Shown: positions 46,636 to 59,815, numbered from the stretch's first letter. The stretch: DNA of 64,000 nucleotides from Hybos culiciformis (GCA_964007475.1 OZ023273.1:40859525-40923524), one strand, 5' to 3'. Notes: generated from the sequence alone by a model not told the origin. Translations and numbers: made by a program.

Positions 46636-47309
46636 CTACCCCACAAATATTTTACCTATTTTACTCACATACGATAAATAGTGTCGTTTTAAAAATGATT
46701 TTAGGCCTTTTCCAAAAGGATGCCGTACAAAATGTATGAAAAAGCTGTTTTTATTTTCAATATTTGTTAAGTAATATTTTTGATGAAACTATTTCTGCAT
46801 AATACAGCCGCAAATTTTGTCGCGGTCAAAATTCATTTTTTTTCTAAATAGAGTCGCGGCCAAAATTCATTTTGAAAATGAATTTTGTCCGCACATTTTG
46901 CCGCGGTCAAAATTCATTTTTTTACTAAATTGAGTTGCGGCCAAAATTCATTTTAAAAATGAATTTTGTCCGCACATTTTGTAGCGGTCAAAATTCATTT
47001 GTTTTCTAAATTGAGGCGCGGTCAAAATTCATTTTGAAAATGAATTTTGACCGCCAGTCGCGGTCATAATTCATGCGGTCAAAATTCATGGAGCCCCAAT
47101 TAACCATATCATTCTTCTATGACATAAAATATTACGAAAATTCAACGGTAAAACCTGAATAGTTGATCTGATCAATGTTAAGCCTTTTGCAGACCAGTAT
47201 GTTTTAAGTACAGTTTGTTTTCAGTAATTGTCCGTTCGTTCGTCCGTCCATCTGTCCGTCCACCACTAAAATCTTTTAATTCTTTAGAGATGGAGGCGAT
47301 AAATTAAAT

Positions 47310-47716
47310 CGTCCCCTGAGATCAGAACTATTCTAAGGCCATTTTTTTCAAAAACTGTTTTATTTACTTATTAGGTAGTCAGTACGGTTTCTGATGTGTG
47401 TGCAAAAACACGTGTTTGTTTATATTGTTTTTCGTGTTCAAAACATAGGTAAGTACAAAATAATCCTATGCCCAACAAATTTTTTTTTTACCGGCAAAAC
47501 CATTGTATGTCCACTTATTTGAAATTTAATTAGTTCTGAAAGAAAATGGTATTTCATCCATTGCCCCTCTCAAAATGATTGAAAAAGGATGTAATTGTAG
47601 AATAAACTTTTTTGCATACATCACTTTCTTGAACAAATAAACAGTTTTTAATCTTAAAAGGCTCTCCTTTAAAATTTTAAATTTTGGACTTAGAATAGTT
47701 CTGATCTCAGGGGACG
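47310..47716. repeat. 28-bp perfect inverted repeats about 350 bp apart
   Basis: CGTCCCCTGAGATCAGAACT and the following bases at 47310-47337 recur inverted at 47689-47716. This may be the ends of a decayed MITE. A CGTCCGTC-type simple repeat lies just upstream (about 47227-47262). No supported gene between the arms. Confidence 0.6.
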
Positions 47717-49270
47717 AAATAGCAGCCTTTGAGAACACCAAAACAATAGTTTACATTTTTATTTTAATTAATTTAAATGAATATAATAAAATCAAATTGA
47801 TTTTGTTAACGACGACGACGAACGATTAAATAAATTAAATATTAAGACAAAAAGAATAACCAACCATGCAATTTATTTATGTTCCCAAAACATGCATTAC
47901 TATATGTACTTATTATGCCGTTCAATTCTCATTATGTTCAAGTATTTTTGCATAATATTAATTTTGTGAGGGAATAAAATAAAATTTATACATACTAAAG
48001 TATTTTATTGAATATTTAATTCAATAAATTGTGTTTTCTTTTTTTAACTGAAGAATATTTATCAATAAAAATTGATTTAAATTATTAATAATATTTTTTT
48101 TCTGCATCGTATAACTTATTTTTCAATAAATAAATTAAATAAATTACAAAGATAACTTTAATAACTTTTTAATGACTGAAATTATTGATTTTGTTTGCAA
48201 TATACTTATATAATATTTATAAGAATATTATTTGTCAATGAAAAGCAAAAATTCTTGTGGAAATACAAAAAAAAAAAAAAGATTATTATTTTAACATTAA
48301 TTTATGATTTTTATAAAATTTATAAATTTTTTTAGTACATCGCCAACAAAAAAAAAACAGAAAATTAGATTGATTTTAGGAAAATAGTATATGTACTGTA
48401 CCGTTCGGAACTTGCATTTCAAAATTATAACAAAATAAATTTCGATGCTGCAAGCATAATTAATATGTAAGCATTCCATTTATATAATATTATTATATGA
48501 ACGGATAATGTACTTAATATTTTCTTTAAAAAGTAATTTTTTATTAATACTTTTTTTAATTCCAATGAATGATAATGACTACACACATAAATGCTATATC
48601 CAAAAGATTATAATATGGCAAGGACCGAACACGTTTACAATTAAAAGTTGATTGACGCAACTGATAAATGAATATTATCGTCAAATTATAAATTCTACTT
48701 TCTTAATTGATTATGTCGACGGACATAGTTGTGGGTTTCTAATAATTTTGTTTCTTGTTAATGATTTAAAATCTTTCTAAAAAAAAAACGGCTAAGTTTA
48801 CTTGCTCTCACAATCAAAATATGTTCAATGTACATATATAATTTGTATGAACTAATAACAATCGTAACGTAACTATGAACTGAAAAATAAATTTTTTTTA
48901 TAGGATATGAACTGCTAACAATTGACAATTGCCTGTTCCACGACTTTTAATCTCTTACAGTTACTTTGTGTGCAATGGCTAATACGTAAATAAAACCGCT
49001 TTGAAGACTAAAAAACAATTTTTTTAAAAATAATATTGAAATTCTTGGAAGCTATTTTCTATTAATAGATTATCCAGCATTAAGTACTTAACGGTCAAAT
49101 TTATTTTGTTATGCAACCAATTTAAGTGGGCGAAGAAGTATTATTTTTTTAAAGATCCCACGCAATTATTTAATTCTCATTGTGCCTTAAGCGCAGCCAC
49201 TACCGCAAAGCAATTTTGAAAGGAAGGTTCCGTAAACATATTCACAGCTAATTTTACCAAAGCATTTATT
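47717..49270. other. AT-rich non-coding stretch
   Basis: No gene or bounded element recognised. Confidence 0.4.
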
Positions 49271-49455
49271 AGAGTACGATTCAAATCACTTGACCAATCC
49301 GTTATGCAAAGCTTTCCCTTTCCATTACAAAATTCCATACAAAATTGCATGAGCTTTTTTTCTTAAATAATTTCCCCTAAATTTTGTATGGAATTTTGTA
49401 ATGGAAAGGGAAAGCTTTTCATAACGGATTGGTCAAGTGATTTGAATCGTACTCT
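49271..49455. repeat. Near-perfect hairpin, 75-bp arms
   Basis: 49271-49345 pairs with 49381-49455 at about 74 of 75 positions (arm begins AGAGTACGATTCAAATCACT), with a loop of 35 bases. It is either a very young foldback MITE or a source of long double-stranded RNA. Confidence 0.9.
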
Positions 49456-49489
49456 ATCTACAAATTAAATGAAAAATAGCCACAGAAAG

Positions 49490-50294
49490 TAGTGATGGGA
49501 AATCTCGTTCACTTCAGTGACCTGTGTTAACTCGTTCGTTCTTTTTTACTGACCGAGTTAAAAAATATCGTTCAATTGAACGACCTATTTTCTCGTTCGC
49601 GAACGACCGAAAAAAAATGAACTCAAATCAATTTACTGACCGAGTTAAAAAAATTGAACGGGTTAAAAAAATGAACGAACTATTTTTACTGACCGAGTTA
49701 AAAAAAATTGAACGGGTTAAAAAATGAACGTACTATTTTTACTGACCGAGTTAAAAAAAATTGAACGGGTTAAAAAATGAACGTACTATTTTTACTGACC
49801 GAGTTAAAAAATATTGAACGGGTTAAAAAATGAACGTACTATTTTTACTGACCGAGTTAAAAATGTCAATTGAACGACCGATAAAATTAACTCAAATCAA
49901 AATGAACTTTGCAAAAATAAAAAAATACCAAATGAAATAAACTGAAAGTGAACTGTGAACTTTAGGAAGCATTAATTCATCTATTATTTTTAATTGAAAA
50001 AGACGATAATTTTCAGACCAGTAAAGAGGTAGCTATTGTTCACAGCTACACTTACATAACAATCTAACAACACCAACACAATTTCTCTTTCTTCCTTATA
50101 GCTGAAAAATAAGTCTACTGCTCTTTTCAAACATTTATCTCTTCTCTACACCTACAGAACTTTTTTTTTTTTAGAAAAGAACGATGAACGGTGAACGATG
50201 AACGATATATTTTTTTTTTACTGACCGATCGGTCATCGTTCACTTTAGTGATCCGTTCTTTTTAACTCGGTCGTTCACGAACGACACATCTCTA
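49490..50294. mobile_element. hAT-like non-autonomous element (805 bp) with internal 53-bp repeats
   Basis: Perfect 8-bp target duplication ACAGAAAG at 49482-49489 and 50295-50302. The termini are TAGTGATGGG on the left and, inverted, TAGAGATGTG on the right, both followed by GTTCGTGAACGAC-like or CTCGTTCACTTCAGTGA-like motifs. Units of 53 bp start at 49635, 49688, 49741, 49794 and 49847 (the last partial), each with ACTGACCGAGTTAAAAA and GAACGGGTTAAAAAA. The ORF at 49524-49727 reads through these repeats and is not a gene. Confidence 0.85.
49635..49880. repeat. 53-bp tandem repeat inside the hAT-like element
   Basis: Four full copies and a partial fifth at an exact 53-bp spacing. Confidence 0.9.
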
Positions 50295-50603
50295 ACAGAA
50301 AGTAAAAGTTCCACACAATATTACATGATAATTGTTATATAAATATAATTTTTGCTCAAATTTATTTATAAGAACCCTAATATTATTTTATTTACGCCTG
50401 AAAATTTAATAGGTAGTATATTGTCAAGGTATCTGTAGAAAACTGTAATAAAAAAGTAAATAACACAATTTTTTTTTTGTAACTGGAAGATTAATAAATA
50501 ATTACTTTTTTTCTATATTTATATTTATAATAATATAATCATCACATTATCAAATAATGTGAGTCAGTTGAATATATATAAACGCGGAGATAATTTTGAG
50601 TAG

Positions 50604-50812
50604 TTATATGATGATCACAGCTCCAGCCGCGATTATTAATCGAATATAACGAAACCTTATTGTACCTGAATACAAAACTATAAAGAATATAAAACCATCG
50701 ACTAAAATAAATACTGTTAATTTTTCGCTTTTTTGAGAATCAGCACAATGGGATCCAGCTAACTTTCTAAATAATTCAATTGCAAAGAAATTTATCATAT
50801 TCATAATATATT
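50604..50812 (-). CDS. Candidate terminal exon of a small membrane protein
   Basis: On the minus strand, a good acceptor (T-rich tract then ATATCCAG, ending at 50813) precedes a frame that runs to a TAA at 50604. Taken from its first Met it is 66 residues: an N-terminal amphipathic part (NFFAIELFRKLAGSHCADSQ), a hydrophobic segment (FILVDGFIFFIVLY), a basic stretch (RFRYIR) and a second hydrophobic tail. Codon use is more varied than in noise ORFs. Without the upstream exon I cannot identify it, and a chance ORF cannot be excluded. Confidence 0.35.
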
Positions 50813-52237
50813 CTGGATATATAAAAAAAAAGTTAATATTAAATTAATAATATTAACATAGAATAATTATATATTTAAGTGTTCTCAATTAAGTTGTGAA
50901 CACTTTTCAATTACTTATTGTTCTTTTGACTTTTAATAATATAGTATTTTTTTTCTATTATGTCATTATAAAATTCAAAATGAATAAAATTTAAGAGCTT
51001 CATAAAGAATTAAGTAACAATTAAAATTTTTTATTAATGCTCTTAAATTTTCTCATTGTTCGATTACTTTTTCACATAATATGTATATTTATACCTATCT
51101 ACTGTCACTAATATTTTTCCATTAAATATTAATTCAAAATATTTTCATCATTTCAATTTCCACGTAATTAAAAACTATTAATCCTTTTTTTTTTTTTTTT
51201 AATATTTATACAATTTTTAATGGTAATCCTTTTTTAATGGAACTTCTATGTATTCATATAACAGTTCAACAAAAAAAAATATCTTTCAATTTCTCTTTAT
51301 ATTATTTTTATTTTAATTTTAATGGATATGGAACGCATTTATTCCCTTTAATTTTTTTTTTAATCAAAAAACCAAAAGGATATTGAGGGAAAATTAAATA
51401 AATAACTTTTTTGCTGATGTATTTAAAAAAAAAAAAACGAAAATAAAAATATTTCCCAAAATCATTTTAGAGAGAATTTTTAATGATCATTATTCTTATT
51501 ATTTTTTTTTTTTGTATTTTTTATCAATTTTATTTTTATATGAAATTAAATCAAAATATACACATTTTTCCTCAACAATAATCATTAAAATGGTAAATAA
51601 CTATCTTCATGTGAAACAAAAATAATACTTAAGTATATTTAAATCGAGGAAGACATTGACCTTAAATTGGCGCTATGCTATTTTGGATTATTTATGTAAA
51701 AGTTCATTGAACAAAATTGCGATAAACTGAAATTGATTGTTTAAATTAATTTTATTATTAAAACACTTAAACAATTTTTTTTTTAATCGGCGAAAATTTG
51801 TTAAAAAATTTAAATATTTATTTTAAATGATAATGAATATTAATTTACAATATATTTATGTGTGCATCATATTACATAAAAGGCATTTATTTGTTTATAA
51901 AATTGTTTTAAAAAGAAGTTCTTTCGAGTTTCTGAGTCATAAAGAAAAAAGTTATATGCGAGTACATAAGAAAATTATTACATTTTCCGAATTCTTACGC
52001 ATAGGGCATAGACAAGATCGACACCATAACTTATTCAAGCTTCAAAAACATAAAAGGAATTTAAAAAAAATAAATAAATAGAAATCGACCATTATGTATT
52101 GAAAAAATTTTACGAAAACTCTATGTAAATTCTTTTGATCAATTGTGACGATATAATATTCTAAAAGCAGGAATTTCAAAGAAATCTAGGCTCGTCCCAG
52201 TTAAAATACGTCAGAATTAAATATGAACCCTCAAGCC
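50813..52237. other. AT-rich non-coding stretch
   Basis: Contains an 84-codon plus-strand ORF (51827-52081), Lys/His-rich towards its end, with no recognisable domain and no good splice context. I do not call it a gene. Confidence 0.35.
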
Positions 52238-52641
52238 GGGATGTCGTTAAAACAGAATTGAGTAACAGAACAGAATCCCTTACATTTGAACAGAATTTAT
52301 TCTGCTACAGAATTTTACAACAGAATTTAGCGAAAGAAAAATTCATTCTGTCCACAGAATTTGAATAACCTCAAACGAGGTTTTTTTCTGTTTCTGTTGC
52401 CAGAATGTCAATTGAATTTAATTTAATTTTTTTTTATTTGATTATTTACGTTTTTTTCAATGACAACTAGTACCTAAAATATTTTCGAGCAGAAATTTCA
52501 AAGCTTCGCTGATCCTGATTCTGTTTCTGTTTCTGTTTTTAAGGTAGCAATCTCATGATATTCTGACCAGGATTTCAGTAGCAGAATAAATTTTTCTGTG
52601 ACTGATTCTGTTCTGTTGCTAAATTCTGTTTTAACGACACC
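52238..52641. mobile_element. Inverted-repeat MITE (404 bp)
   Basis: The ends are GGGATGTCGTTAAAACAGAA on the left and, inverted, GGGTGTCGTTAAAACAGAAT on the right. Inside, AACAGAA and TTCTGTT motifs are repeated many times on the two sides. No convincing target duplication. Confidence 0.7.
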
Positions 52642-53162
52642 CGAACTTTATAGCTAATAATAAATCCAAACACTTAAATTAAAATGAAATTAAAATTAGT
52701 TTGAAGCATTAAACATAAATATTTGATTTTTTATTTTAAGATTCATTATTTTTTCAAAAATTTTATGTGTTATAAAAAATAAAAAAGCTATGAAACATGA
52801 TTATTGAGATCGAGAGTAAAATTCAATAATTTTTTTTTTCTCTATAGCAAAACAAAAATTTATTTGTTAACAAAAAAAGAAATTATCTTTTTTGGCAAAG
52901 AAATTTAAATAAAAAAAAATAAAAAAATAAAAACTTTATTTTATTTTCTGGTATATTAAATAAAGAAAAATAAATATCTATATACGTTAAATTGAATAAA
53001 TTTCTTTAATTCGAGTATTACTTTATATTTAGAGATTCTTCAAATAGTAAAAGAAAATTTCTTTTTTTTTGGCATTAAATTCAATTTTTGTATGTTCATA
53101 CAAAATCATATATATATATATTAAATATATTAGTATATAAAGTTAATAAATTTTCATTTTTT
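52642..53162. other. AT-rich non-coding stretch adjoining array B
   Basis: No gene seen; ends at the inner boundary of array B. Confidence 0.45.
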
Positions 53163-56100
53163 TGAAGTTTATACTTCTTTAGCGACGATGGAAGAAATTT
53201 GGTAGAGGGTAAAAATTTATTTTCATATAAAATTTTTCTGAGAATCGTCATCATTTTTCTGAGAATCGACCGTCATCATTTTTCAAAAATTAAAAAAAAA
53301 AACAAACCATAATTGGGTTCGAACCTGGCACCTTCAGACTTATTAGTATGGTGTTCTATCCACTAAGCCATACGGCCATATAATTTTTGCTTTCTAAAAT
53401 ATAATAAAAAAATTCTAATAAACCATTCATTTTTTTGTTTTTATTTTATTGTAGGGGAATAAAAAATAATACTCAAAAAAAAAAATAAGAAAAGAATTAG
53501 AATACTCAAAAAACGAGTTTGAAAAATTAACTAACCAATCAAAAAATTAATCTCATTGCCATATAATGAGATTTAATATTATTTAGGAAAATAAATCAAA
53601 AATATTTTTTGTATTTGTTTAGAAAGCTAAACTCATATAGGCAATATGGCTTAGTATTATAGTAGAACATCACACTGTAAGTCTGAAGGTGCCTGGTTCG
53701 ATTCCCAATGAGGATTTTTTTTTTTTTTAATAAAGAAACAAATCCTTTTAGTATTTTTGGAAAACGTTAAATATTCATATGATATATGATAAAAATTAAA
53801 TTTTTGCACCACTTAACAATTCTTGAATTAAAATAAAAATATGATTTATAGTTTTTCATTAAAAAAAAGAAATTAAATAATCCTTTTCTTTGTGGGTCCC
53901 CAAAAAAAAATTCTCATGTGACAACGGAATTTATTGTCGATTTATTTATATATGTATAATAAAATAAGGGACTATGAAATAATTAAAAAGTAATAGTTAG
54001 CAATAGAAATATACATTTATTTTTTGATCCTATATTTTTTAATTTATAGCTTAAATATTATTTGCCAAATTCGATTCTAATTTCAATTTGATATTTTCGT
54101 CTATTTTTTATTTTGACATGCAGATTGTGAAAACTTCGGAATTTCACGCAGTTACGAATGATTAAATATAAAAATATAAAATATTGTTAACTTCATATTA
54201 TTTAACGTCTCAAATTAATTATAGATTTAGCTAGACAAATAATATTATTTCCAGTCGATGATGAACTTTTACAGATAAGACTTATATAAACAAAATACAA
54301 TAAAATAGATTTAAATGCCAAAATTTAATAAAATTATTTAACAATTGATTAATATGAACAAAAATTTAGTAAAATGTCTTAAAATTCGATTTATATGAAC
54401 AAAATTTCGATTTATAATTCATAATGTTTAATTTAAATTAGTTATTCGAGCTGATTTTCCATCAAATAAAATAATTTTCGAAACATCTGGGAAATGTTTT
54501 TACACACTCTAGATTATTTTTTACAGAGATCATGTAACCACTAAAGTTATAAACATTATATCCTATAAAACAAATTTATAATATTGGACGCACTAAACTC
54601 GTTACAAACAACATAGGTATATTTTGGCATTGATAGTATAGATATCGATCAAGTAATTTATCATTATAGGTTTTCCCGGCTCAAAATATGCAAAAAAAAA
54701 AAATATTTTCAAAATAGGTAGCTCTGGTGAAATAAAGATTACCAGACCAAAAATTTTGGGTAGGAATTCATAATTATCGTACACTTTTTTAATTTCAAAT
54801 ATATGTCCAATATTACAAGCAAAAAAATTACATATTCTAACAATAAAAAAATTATGTTCCAAAAATTTTAAAAATTATTATGTTCAAAAAAATTTAAAAA
54901 AAATGTATTCATTGGGGAATCGAACCTGACACCTTCACTCTTATAGTCCGATGTTCTAGCCACTAAGCCATACGGCCATATAATTTTTGCTTTCTAAAAT
55001 ATAATAAAAAAATTCTAATAAACCATTCATTTTTTTGTTTTTATTTTATTGTAGGGGAATAAAAAATAATACTCAAAAAAAAAAATAAGAAAAGAATTAG
55101 AATACTCAAAAAACGAGTTTGAAAAATTAACTAACCAATCAAAAAATTAATCTCATTGCCATATAATGAGATTTAATATTATTTAGGAAAATAAATCAAA
55201 AATATTTTTTGTATTTGTTTAGAAAGCTAAACTCATATAGGCAATATGGCTTAGTATTATAGTAGAACATCACACTGTAAGTCTGAAGGTGCCTGGTTCG
55301 ATTCCCAATGAGGATTTTTTTTTTTTTTAATAAAGAAACAAATCCTTTTAGTATTTTTGGAAAACGTTAAATATTCATATGATATATGATAAAAATTAAA
55401 TTTTTGCACCACTTAACAATTCTTGAATTAAAATAAAAATATGATTTATAGTTTTTCATTAAAAAAAAGAAATTAAATAATCCTTTTCTTTGTGGGTCCC
55501 CAAAAAAAAATTCTCATGTGACAACGGAATTTATTGTCGATTTATTTATATATGTATAATAAAATAAGGGACTATGAAATAATTAAAAAGTAATAGTTAG
55601 CAATAGAAATATACATTTATTTTTTGATCCTATATTTTTTAATTTATAGCTTAAATATTATTTGCCAAATTCGATTCTAATTTCAATTTGATATTTTCGT
55701 CTATTTTTTATTTTGACATGCAGATTGTGAAAACTTCGGAATTTCACGCAGTTACGAATGATTAAATATAAAAATATAAAATATTGTTAACTTCATATTA
55801 TTTAACGTCTCAAATTAATTATAGATTTAGCTAGACAAATAATATTATTTCCAGTCGATGATGAACTTTTACAGATAAGACTTATATAAACAAAATACAA
55901 TAAAATAGATTTAAATGCCAAAATTTAATAAAATTATTTAACAATTGATTAATATGAACAAAAATTTAGTAAAATGTCTTAAAATTCGATTTATATGAAC
56001 AAAATTTCGATTTATAATTCATAATGTTTAATTTAAATTAGTTATTCGAGCTGATTTTCCATCAAATAAAATAATTTTCGAAACATCTGGGAAATGTTTT

Positions 56101-59100
56101 TACACACTCTAGATTATTTTTTACAGAGATCATGTAACCACTAAAGTTATAAACATTATATCCTATAAAACAAATTTATAATATTGGACGCACTAAACTC
56201 GTTACAAACAACATAGGTATATTTTGGCATTGATAGTATAGATATCGATCAAGTAATTTATCATTATAGGTTTTCCCGGCTCAAAATATGCAAAAAAAAA
56301 AAATATTTTCAAAATAGGTAGCTCTGGTGAAATAAAGATTACCAGACCAAAAATTTTGGGTAGGAATTCATAATTATCGTACACTTTTTTAATTTCAAAT
56401 ATATGTCCAATATTACAAGCAAAAAAATTACATATTCTACCAATAAAAAAATTATGTTCAAAAAATTTTAAAAATTATTATGTTCAAAAAAATTTAAAAA
56501 AAAATGTATTCATTGGGGAATCGAACCTGACACCTTCACTCTTATAGTCCGATGTTCTAGCCACTAAGCCATACGGCCATATAATTTTTGCTTTCTAAAA
56601 TATAATAAAAAAATTCTAATAAACCATTCATTGTTTTGTTTTTATTTTATTGTAGGGGAATAAAAAATAATACTCAAAAAAAAAAATAAGAAAAGAATTA
56701 GAATACTCAAAAAACGAGTTTGAAAAATTAACTAACCAATCAAAAAATTAATCTCATTGCCATATAATGAGATTTAATATTATTTAGGAAAATAAATCAA
56801 AAATATTTTTTGTATTTGTTTAGAAAGCTAAACTTATATAGGCAATATGGCTTAGTATTATAGTAGAACATCACACTGTAAGTCTGAAGGTGCCTGGTTC
56901 GATTCCCAATGAGGATTTTTTTTTTTTAATAAAGAAACAAATCCTTTTAGTATTTTTGGAAAACGTTAAATATTCATATGATATATGATAAAAATTAAAT
57001 TTTTGCACCACTTAACAATTCTTGAATTAAAATAAAAATATGATTTATAGTTTTTCATTAAAAAAAAGAAATTAAATAATCCTTTTCTTTGTGGGTCCCC
57101 AAAAAAAAATTCTCATGTGACAACGGAATTTATTGTCGATTTATTTATATATGTATAATAAAATAAGGGACTATGAAATAATTAAAAAGTAATAGTTAGC
57201 AATAGAAATATACATTTATTTTTTGATCCTATATTTTTTAATTTATAGCTTAAATATTATTTGCCAAATTCGATTCTAATTTCAATTTGATATTTTCGTC
57301 TATTTTTTATTTTGACATGCAGATTGTGAAAACTTCGGAATTTCACGCAGTTACGAATGATTAAATATAAAAATATAAAATATTGTTAACTTCATATTAT
57401 TTAACGTCTCAAATTAATTATAGATTTAGCTAGACAAATAATATTATTTCCAGTCGATGATGAACTTTTACAGATAAGACTTATATACCTAAACAAAATA
57501 CAATAAAATAGATTTAAATGCCAAAATTTAATAAAATTATTTAACAATTGATTAATATGAACAAAAATTTAGTAAAATGTCTTAAAATTCGATTTATATG
57601 AACAAAATTTCGATTTATAATTCATAATGTTTAATTTAAATTAGTTATTCGAGCTGATTTTCCATCAAATAAAATAATTTTCGAAACATCTGGGAAATGT
57701 TTTTACACACTCTAGATTATTTTTTACAGAGATCATGTAACCACTAAAGTTATAAACATTATATCCTATAAAACAAATTTATAATATTGGACGCACTAAA
57801 CTCGTTACAAACAACATAGGTATATTTTGGCATTGATAGTATAGATATCGATCAAGTAATTTATCATTATAGGTTTTCCCGGCTCAAAATATGCAAAAAA
57901 AAAAAATATTTTCAAAATAGGTAGCTCTGGTGAAATAAAGATTACCAGACCAAAAATTTTGGGTAGGAATTCATAATTATCGTACACTTTTTTAATTTCA
58001 AATATATGTCCAATATTACAAGCAAAAAAATTACATATTCTACCAATAAAAAAATTATGTTCAAAAAATTTTAAAAATTATTATGTTCAAAAAAATTTAA
58101 AAAAAAATGTATTCATTGGGGAATCGAACCTGACACCTTCACTCTTATAGTCCGATGTTCTAGCCACTAAGCCATACGGCCATATAATTTTTGCTTTCTA
58201 AAATATAATAAAAAAATTCTAATAAACCATTCATTTTTTTGTTTTTATTTTATTGTAGGGGAATAAAAAATAATACTCAAAAAAAAAAATAAGAAAAGAA
58301 TTAGAATACTCAAAAAACGAGTTTGAAAAATTAACTAACCAATCAAAAAATTAATCTCATTGCCATATAATGAGATTTAATATTATTTAGGAAAATAAAT
58401 CAAAAATATTTTTTGTATTTGTTTAGAAAGCTAAACTTATATAGGCAATATGGCTTAGTATTATAGTAGAACATCACACTGTAAGTCTGAAGGTGCCTGG
58501 TTCGATTCCCAATGAGGATTTTTTTTTTTTAATAAAGAAACAAATCCTTTTAGTATTTTTGGAAAACGTTAAATATTCATATGATATATGATAAAAATTA
58601 AATTTTTGCACCACTTAACAATTCTTGAATTAAAATAAAAATATGATTTATAGTTTTTCATTAAAAAAAAGAAATTAAATAATCCTTTTCTTTGTGGGTC
58701 CCCAAAAAAAATCTCTCATGTGACAACGGAACTTATTGTCGATTTATTTATATATGTATAATAAAATAAGGGACTATGAAATAATTAAAAAGTAATAGTT
58801 AGGAATAGAAATATACATTTATTATTTGATCCTATATTTTTTAATTTATAGCTTAAATATTATTTGCCAAATTCGATTCTAATTTCAATTTTATATTTTC
58901 GTCTATTTTTTATTTTGACATGCAGATTGTGAAAACTTCGGAATTTCACGCAGTTACGAATGATTAAATATAAAAATATAAAATATTTTTAACTTCATAT
59001 TATTTAACGTCTCAAATTAATTATAGATTTAGCTAGACAAATAATATTATTTCCAGTCGATGATGAACTTTTACAGATAAGACTTATATAAACAAAATAC

Positions 59101-59815
59101 AATAAAATAGATTTAAAGCCAAAATTTAATAAAATTATTTAACAATTGATTAATATGAACAAAAATTTAGTAAAATGTCTTAAAATTCGATTTATATGAA
59201 CAAAATTTCGATTTATAATTCATAATGTTTAATTTAAATTAGTTATTCGAGCTGATTTTCCATCAAATAAAATAATTTTCGAAACATCTGGGAAATGTTT
59301 TTACACACTCTAGATTATTTTTTACAGAGATCATGTAACCACTAAAGTTATAAACATTATATCCTATAAAACAAATTTATAATATTGGACGCACTAAACT
59401 CGTTACAAACAACATAGGTATATTTTGGCATTGATAGTATAGATATCGATCAAGAAATTTATCATTATAGGTTTTCCCGGCTCAAAATATGCAAAAAAAA
59501 AAAATTTCAAAATAGGTAGCTCTGGTGAAATAAAGATTACCAGACCAAAAATTTTGGGTAGGAATTCATAATTATCGTACACTTTTTTAATTTCAAATAT
59601 ATGTATATATAGGGCCCAATATTACAAGCAAAAAAATTACATATTCTACCAATAAAAAAATTATGTTCAAAAAAAAAAAATTATTATGTTCAAAAAAATG
59701 AAAAAAAAATGTATTCATTGGGGAATCGAACCTGACACCTTCACTCTTATAGTCCGATGTTCTAGCCACTAAGCCATACAACCCATATGATTTTGCATTT
59801 CTAAAATATAATAAA
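53163..59815 (-). repeat. Array B: four tandem units of about 1.60 kb plus inner-end cap, inverted relative to array A
   Basis: This is the reverse complement of the array A architecture. The cap (GAAGTTTATACTTC at about 53165) is at the left and the outermost T1 (about 59711-59784) at the right. T1 elements at about 54905, 56506, 58109 and 59711 give a spacing of 1,601-1,603 bp. The outermost unit carries the GGGCCC variant (about 59613) also found in the outermost unit of array A, while inner units do not. That shows the two arrays share ancestry unit by unit. Unit 3 has an extra CCTA-type insertion at about 57487. Recurrent 60-86 codon minus-strand ORFs in the units are not genes: they break in the outermost unit. 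Confidence 0.95.
53165..53377 (-). repeat. tRNA-headed SINE-like cap (T3 type) of array B
   Basis: Same sequence as 15132-15345 in inverse orientation, with box A and box B intact (GGTTCGAACCC). It marks the boundary with single-copy DNA to the left. Confidence 0.8.

Larger units (their letters stand above)
46136..47097. mobile_element. Inverted-repeat element with 7-8 bp target duplication (about 960 bp)
   Basis: AATTAAC flanks both ends (46129-46135 and 47098-47104), extendable to CAATTAAC if the element is taken as one base shorter on the right. The ends are GGGGCACTGAATTATGACCG on the left and, inverted, GGGGCTCCATGAATTTTGAC on the right. The subterminal DNA is built from repeated blocks of ATGAATTTTGACCGCG and its complement. 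A 7-8 bp duplication fits hAT-like insertion. Two GC-rich palindromes are nested inside. Confidence 0.75.

Noticed and set aside
46311..46739. 111-codon minus-strand and 90-codon plus-strand Gly/Pro/Leu-rich ORFs
   Set aside because: Both read the perfect GC-rich palindrome, so they share mirrored peptides; no gene support.
47526..47741. 71-codon minus-strand ORF
   Set aside because: Overlaps the 28-bp inverted repeat region and has no domain.
49524..49727. 67-codon ORF with repeated FTDRVKK
   Set aside because: Created by the 53-bp tandem repeat in the hAT-like element.
51827..52081. 84-codon plus-strand ORF, basic and His-rich at the end
   Set aside because: Some coding-like stretches but no acceptor, no domain and an AT-rich start; left unannotated.
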